In this document: piece by piece, positions 59,988-64,000 of the stretch | Numbering within the stretch: position 1 is the first letter of the stretch | Layout of the letters: every line of letters begins with the position of its first letter | Origin: Pseudobowmanella zhangzhouensis | Lineage (GTDB): Bacteria; Pseudomonadota; Gammaproteobacteria; Enterobacterales; Alteromonadaceae | Reading direction: 5' to 3' | Length of the DNA: 64,000 nucleotides | Assembly (NCBI RefSeq): GCF_042662685.1 | Contig: NZ_JBHSYO010000003.1 | Coordinates: 372,001 to 436,000, forward strand | Made by a program: the position numbers and the translations under genes | The notes under the pieces: model-generated | Databases searched by the model: none | What the model was told of the DNA's origin: nothing | What the model saw: only the letters and a program-made list of their open reading frames with translations

Positions 59988-59997
59988 TCGGAATAAA

Positions 59998-60074
59998 TGG
60001 CAGGGGTGGAGGGACTCGAACCCCCAACCATCGGTTTTGGAGACCGCTGTTCTACCAATTGGAACTACACCCCT
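59998..60074 (-). tRNA. tRNA-Trp (anticodon CCA)
   Basis: Minus strand AGGGGTGTAGTTCCAATTGG... to GCCA. Acceptor stem AGGGGTG/CACCCCT, anticodon loop CTCCAAA giving CCA, T-loop GGTTCGAGTCC and encoded CCA end. An almost exact match to E. coli tRNA-Trp, with one extra base in the D loop. Confidence 0.97.
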
Positions 60075-60160
60075 GCAGACGTGCGGAATTATACTGATGC
60101 GTTAATAAAGGTAAAGCAAAAGCTCAGTGCTTTTGTGCTGTTTGCTGCTTTTCTGCGCGA

Positions 60161-60988
60161 TTAGCCGGTTTTATCGCGGTTGGCGGCATACCAAAGTGCG
60201 TTGGTCAGCTGAACTAGTGGCTGCATTTGCTCCATGCCAGCCTGTATATCTTCGCGCCGAATGCCGGTAGCTGATGCATAGTTTGCGGCAAGTTGCTGGG
60301 CATCGGCGTCACTGAGTTGGTTTATGGCGGCGCAACTGGCCAAATCGAAATAACGATTCGATAGTGCGGCGTATTCCCAATCCAGTATCACTCCGGCTGG
60401 CGCTTTTAAAACATGGCCAAAAGACAAATCATGATGACAGAGCACCGATTTATCGGCCTGCGCCCAGACGGCCTCGCAGGTGGCGATTGCGGGCAGGAAT
60501 ATCTGCTGTTCAGTGGCCGGCAGGTGTTTAAGATAGCAATGCCAGTGAGCAACTAAGTCCAGCGCAGGCGTGTTGATAGTCAGCCCGTGGATCTGCCCCA
60601 GCGCAGTAGCCAGCAGGCTGAGTTTATCCGGGTCTTGGTCGGCAAAGGTTTGTACCTCGCACCATTGTTCCAGCCAGATTTGCTGACAGGCAGACAAGTA
60701 CACCGGCTCAGCGGCCATGCCATGCCGTGCCAGTTGTTGCTGTAAGGCAAATTGCGCGGCTCTGTCCAGTGGCACTCGTTGCTGTGCGCTCAACCATTTG
60801 AGCAGCAGCGTTTGCTCTGCAACTTCGAGGCGAAAACAACGATTGATTTCGCCGCCTGGTATTTCGCGCAATCGGCATGCGGCTAACGGCCAGGGAAAAT
60901 CCGGCAACGCCGTCAGCATAGCGATTAAGGCGGGATCAGGCTGTGGCAATGTCTGCCTCAGTGCTTTGCTGCCACTGGTGGTACCCAT
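60161..60988 (-). CDS. Thiamine/choline-kinase-like phosphotransferase
   Basis: 275 residues. APH-fold kinase motifs LCHHDLSFGHVL (catalytic loop) and VILDWEYAALSNRYFDLAS (metal-binding). N-terminal ATP loop EIPGGEINRCFRLEV. Position in a TPP-riboswitch operon with a thiamine transporter makes thiamine kinase the likely role. It overlaps pnuT by 53 bp. Confidence 0.85.
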   Translation of the reverse strand: MGTTSGSKALRQTLPQPDPALIAMLTALPDFPWPLAACRLREIPGGEINRCFRLEVAEQTLLLKWLSAQQRVPLDRAAQFALQQQLARHGMAAEPVYLSACQQIWLEQWCEVQTFADQDPDKLSLLATALGQIHGLTINTPALDLVAHWHCYLKHLPATEQQIFLPAIATCEAVWAQADKSVLCHHDLSFGHVLKAPAGVILDWEYAALSNRYFDLASCAAINQLSDADAQQLAANYASATGIRREDIQAGMEQMQPLVQLTNALWYAANRDKTG

Positions 60989-61544
60989 ACACCGCCATGA
61001 TCACGTACAGCCCCATCAGCAACGAGGTCAGATACAGGCCAAGCTGCCAGTTAAACCATACCGCCAGCGCATCAATGCCTATCCAGTACAACCAGTTTTG
61101 CAGCACCTTTTGCGCCACCAGCCAGGTGGCAAACAGGCTGAACACGGTGATCAGGGTATCTGCATATTCCAGCGTGCTGACGCTGCCGCTGACCGACATA
61201 TGGGTGGCGGCAACGCTGAGTAACAACAGACTGGCCACCGCCACCCCATGAAATGCCATGGAGCGCGAGCCGACCTGCAGTGGACCATCGCCTTCGCCAT
61301 GTTGCCATGACCACCAGCCATACACCGCCATCACCAGATAGTAAGCATTCAGAAAAGCCTGCATTGGCGCGGCTAAATCCAGATACAAATAGGTGTAGAT
61401 ACTGGTGCTGACAAAAGCCGCCGGCCAGCACCAGCGTACCTGCCGCGCCGCCAGCCACACATAGGCCAGCGCCGTGACTACCGCCACCAGCTCCAGCCAG
61501 GACTGGTTATTCCACTGTTCTGCCAGATCGGCCCACCACATCAT
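60936..61544 (-). CDS. pnuT: PnuC-family thiamine transporter PnuT
   Basis: 202 residues with seven hydrophobic segments. The PnuC family marks WCWPAAFVSTSIYTYLYLD, LNAYYLVMAVYGWWSWQ and LQNWLYWIGIDALAVW are seen. PnuC proteins move nicotinamide riboside, but in TPP-riboswitch operons the PnuT type moves thiamine. Overlaps the YkoF-like gene by 4 bp. Confidence 0.9.
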   Translation of the reverse strand: MMWWADLAEQWNNQSWLELVAVVTALAYVWLAARQVRWCWPAAFVSTSIYTYLYLDLAAPMQAFLNAYYLVMAVYGWWSWQHGEGDGPLQVGSRSMAFHGVAVASLLLLSVAATHMSVSGSVSTLEYADTLITVFSLFATWLVAQKVLQNWLYWIGIDALAVWFNWQLGLYLTSLLMGLYVIMAVYGYHQWQQSTEADIATA

Positions 61545-61801
61545 TCGCCGCTTCCCATCGCATCACCATTTAAAAACTTGCACACAAACGCTGCCTGACC
61601 AATTTCCTGATGGCTGCGCTGCATCTCATCCGCCAGAATTTGCATAGTACGCTGATATTCTCCCATCACTACTGTCGAGGTCATGCCGGTATTAACCTCC
61701 AGTTCGGCATAGCTATTCAGCCGCTCGATAAAGGCCTTAATCGGCGGAATGTACTGTTCGTTCAGCGGATACAGGGTAATTTCTGCCACCAGTTTCATCA
61801 C
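61541..61801 (-). CDS. Thiamine-binding YkoF/MTH1187-like protein
   Basis: 86 residues. A ferredoxin-like small domain (VAEITLYPLNEQYIPPIKAFIERL, then TGMTSTVVMGEYQRTM) of the YkoF/MTH1187 family, which binds thiamine or HMP. Cytosolic. Between the TonB receptor and PnuT in one riboswitch-controlled operon. It may deliver or store thiamine. Confidence 0.85.
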   Translation of the reverse strand: MMKLVAEITLYPLNEQYIPPIKAFIERLNSYAELEVNTGMTSTVVMGEYQRTMQILADEMQRSHQEIGQAAFVCKFLNGDAMGSGE

Positions 61802-61807
61802 GGCTCC

Positions 61808-63844
61808 TTAAAATTGATAGTCCAGTGTCACACCAAACTGACGGCCATTACCCAGTTGGTAATATGGCTCTGGCGTTTCGTAAAAATCACGCGGGTCATT
61901 GCTGAACCCGCCAAATCCCCGAGTGTAATAGGTTTGATCGGTCAGATTCGATGCCCACAGGCTCACGCTATAGCCTTCCTGCTGCCAGCGCAAATTGGCG
62001 TTAACCAGCAGCAGACGTTTGGCCTGCTCATTATGCCCGTCGGAGAAGTAATAATCCGCTTTGCCATCGGCATCCAGATACAGGCTCAGGGCGTCGGTTA
62101 ACTGATAGCGCATGCCTACGTGGTAGGTATAGTCCGGCGCCTGCGCCTGCTGGCGCTCGGCAATGTAGTCACCGCGGGCGGTGGTGTAATTACCATATTG
62201 GGCGTTGAGTAAACCGACACTGGCCGCCAGATAGAGATCATCATTAACCTGATAACCGGTTTCCAACTCCAGACCATTGTTAAAGCCGTTATCGGCATTG
62301 GCAATCACATCAAAAAATTCGGCAGTTCCATCGCCGCGCTGCTGCACATCATAGTCGGCGATCTGAGTATCCTGACGCTGCATGCTGAAAACGGCCAGAC
62401 GGAAGAATCCCGCGTCATCGGCGAAGCGGCCTTTTACCCCGACTTCCAGGTTCCAGTTATATTCCGGCGCGAAATAACGTTTGGCCTCACTGACATTTTC
62501 ATCCGGGTTAAACCCACCGGCTTTGTAGCCACGGAAAATACCGGCGTACCACATGCCGGATGGCAGGGTCATATCCAGCACCAGTTTACCGCCGAGCATG
62601 CTGTCCGACACTTTGGCGGTAAAGCCACTGTTGTCGTTAAACGTTAGTTGGTAGTGGTCATAACGCAGCGCACCGGTCAGTTGCCAGCTGTCACTTAGCT
62701 GCCATTGCTGCTGGCCGTATACCGCCAGATTGGAGGGTTGATAGGTACTGGCGTAATCCTGTTCGCTGTAAGTGTACTGACGCTGGGCCGACTCATCCGC
62801 GTCTGACCAATACACGCCGGCTACCCATGCATTTTGCGCGGTGGCCGGCGAACTGACGCGCACATCCAGCGTACTTTGCTGGCGCTGACGACTGTAGTGG
62901 TCGGTCGACTGATATTCCCACGGATGAAAGCCAACATAGGTCCAGTCTTCATCGTATCCGTAGGCGGTATGGGTGTTGCTGTGGGTGACAATAGTCAGCA
63001 CCTCACCCCAGGGCTGTTGCCAGCGTGCTTTTAAATCCACTGCGCGGGTCTGCTGACGATCAAAACCCGGTTCATCGGAACGGGTCACCCCGTCATTATC
63101 CAGCGAAAACGCGTCGTAACCGTTATCTACATCAAAAAAGTGCAGCCCCATATCCAGAGTCAGCTGCTCTGTGGCCAGATAACGCAGTTTCAGGCGGCTG
63201 GTCAGCTCGTCTAGACCATTAGTATCGTGGCGATCCAGATACTGGTTATACACAAATCCGTCACTTTGAAATTGCTGCGCGGCAAATCGGTAGAACAGTT
63301 TATCTGTCAACGCGCCACCGTGGGCCAGCCCTAAATTGAAGGTATCTTTCCCCGCGGCGGTGGCAGTCAACAAACTGGTTTGGTTGGCATCGGCCGCGGT
63401 GGTGGTAATTTTCACCATACCGGCCAGCGCCGCCGCACCGGTATTGCTGGATTGTGGTCCGCGCAGGATCTCTACCTGCGCCACATCAAACAGGGTCGCT
63501 GCGCCGCCTAAGCCAGACATATCCACATCATCAACCAGCAATCCTACCGATGGGTTAATCGGCTCGGCATACTGACTACGCTCACCAATGCCGCGAATTT
63601 GCACGAAACGGCCGCGACTGGCGCCGCTGTTGAAATTGACATTGGCGGCAATATTGAGGATTTGCTCGATATGGCGCGCCTGGCGTTGCTCAATTTGTTG
63701 GTTGTCCACGATAGAGACGCTGGCCGCCATGGTCTGCAGATTCTGCACTGTGTAATCGGCGGTTACCTGGATGGTTTCGATGTTGTCGTCAGCCATCGCT
63801 GACATTGCCAGTAAAACGCCACTGGCCAGAAGTGTTTTTTGCAT
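61808..63844 (-). CDS. TonB-dependent receptor, thiamine-linked
   Basis: 678 residues. Signal peptide MQKTLLASGVLLAMSAMA, then a TonB-box-like ETIQVTADY, a plug domain (LNIAANVNFNSGASRGRFVQIRG...) and a long beta-barrel ending NGRQFGVTLDYQF with terminal Phe. The plug motif VQIRGIGERS is typical. Its place behind a TPP riboswitch points to uptake of thiamine or its precursors. First gene of the operon. Confidence 0.93.
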   Translation of the reverse strand: MQKTLLASGVLLAMSAMADDNIETIQVTADYTVQNLQTMAASVSIVDNQQIEQRQARHIEQILNIAANVNFNSGASRGRFVQIRGIGERSQYAEPINPSVGLLVDDVDMSGLGGAATLFDVAQVEILRGPQSSNTGAAALAGMVKITTTAADANQTSLLTATAAGKDTFNLGLAHGGALTDKLFYRFAAQQFQSDGFVYNQYLDRHDTNGLDELTSRLKLRYLATEQLTLDMGLHFFDVDNGYDAFSLDNDGVTRSDEPGFDRQQTRAVDLKARWQQPWGEVLTIVTHSNTHTAYGYDEDWTYVGFHPWEYQSTDHYSRQRQQSTLDVRVSSPATAQNAWVAGVYWSDADESAQRQYTYSEQDYASTYQPSNLAVYGQQQWQLSDSWQLTGALRYDHYQLTFNDNSGFTAKVSDSMLGGKLVLDMTLPSGMWYAGIFRGYKAGGFNPDENVSEAKRYFAPEYNWNLEVGVKGRFADDAGFFRLAVFSMQRQDTQIADYDVQQRGDGTAEFFDVIANADNGFNNGLELETGYQVNDDLYLAASVGLLNAQYGNYTTARGDYIAERQQAQAPDYTYHVGMRYQLTDALSLYLDADGKADYYFSDGHNEQAKRLLLVNANLRWQQEGYSVSLWASNLTDQTYYTRGFGGFSNDPRDFYETPEPYYQLGNGRQFGVTLDYQF

Positions 63845-63919
63845 GCTTGGATCTCTTCGTCGTAATGCGTTGAAAAGATCCGGTTTTCGGCTGGTATTCG
63901 GGTTGAGTAGAGCTAAGCA

Positions 63920-64000
63920 ACCATTCCTACGCCGGTATTATCCGGATCAGGTCAAAGGGTTTCCGTTGTTCGGATCTCAGCCGGCCGATAATCATCGCCA
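63920..64000 (-). promoter_or_regulatory. TPP riboswitch (THI box), cut by window end
   Basis: Minus strand CTGAGAT (63980-63974), ACCCTTTGACCTGAT (63960-63946) and GGATAATACCGGCGTAGGAA (about 63943-63924) match the thi-box core in order and spacing. The 5' part of P1 lies beyond 64000. It lies about 80 bp upstream of the TonB receptor and represses the operon when thiamine pyrophosphate is high. Confidence 0.95.

Noticed and set aside
1..64000. CRISPR arrays, rRNA genes, insertion sequences, prophage
   Set aside because: No regularly spaced repeats, rRNA signatures or transposase/integrase/phage structural ORFs were seen.

Overview
The window is chromosomal DNA of a marine-type gammaproteobacterium, most likely of the Alteromonadales. 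This is inferred from conserved blocks (nadB, sdhE/ygfX/ygfZ, lysS-prfB, argS, prfC, holD-rimI), the PEP-CTERM/exosortase content, chromosomal integron cassettes, and a TonB/PnuT thiamine-salvage operon. No species can be named from sequence alone. The single N at 56816 shows a draft assembly.

Layout. 1-20.8 kb is mostly housekeeping: nadB, a MaoC-like hydratase, ygfX-sdhE, ygfZ, slyD, an S9 peptidase, ybaK, lysS, prfB with its programmed +1 frameshift, roxA, a methyltransferase, a secreted metalloprotease, a PEP-CTERM protein, argS and prfC. 20.9-46.1 kb is a large exopolysaccharide locus whose parts match, in rearranged blocks, the syp biofilm locus of Vibrio fischeri. The matching parts are an acetyltransferase, glycosyltransferases, a Wzz-like protein, a sugar transferase, STAS (SypA-like), an SLBB export protein, a CpsD-like protein, a kinase-REC-PP2C switch (SypE-like), a sigma54 activator (SypG-like), a hybrid kinase (SypF-like), an OmpA lipoprotein and a Wzy-like polymerase. 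Four operons carry an upstream palindrome TCGCANNNTGCGA placed about 85-120 bp before a GG-N10-GC-type sigma54 promoter or a close variant of it. Two further sigma54-type promoters lie before a DUF4114 protein with a C-terminal sorting-like tail and before the PEP-CTERM gene at 16.3-17.2 kb. A divergent exosortase (Cys/Arg/His triad visible) and a small exported partner lie immediately before the DUF4114 gene. The picture is a syp-type phosphorelay and partner-switching circuit driving both polysaccharide and exosortase-sorted surface proteins.

46.0-50.7 kb is a fatty-acyl catabolic operon (SDR, histidine phosphatase, ACAD10/11-type phosphotransferase, SDR, acyl-CoA dehydrogenase) divergent from a LysR regulator. 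It is followed by rimI, holD and an ABC exporter. 54.5-59.7 kb is an AT-richer array of integron cassettes with nine recognisable attC sites, all read on the minus strand and with no integrase in the window (a CALIN). The cassettes encode small membrane, lipo- and LRR-like proteins and, notably, a PEP-CTERM protein. One cassette has no evident ORF.

60.0-64.0 kb holds tRNA-Trp(CCA) and a TPP-riboswitch-controlled thiamine uptake operon (TonB receptor, thiamine-binding YkoF/MTH1187-like protein, PnuT, kinase). The riboswitch is cut by the window end.
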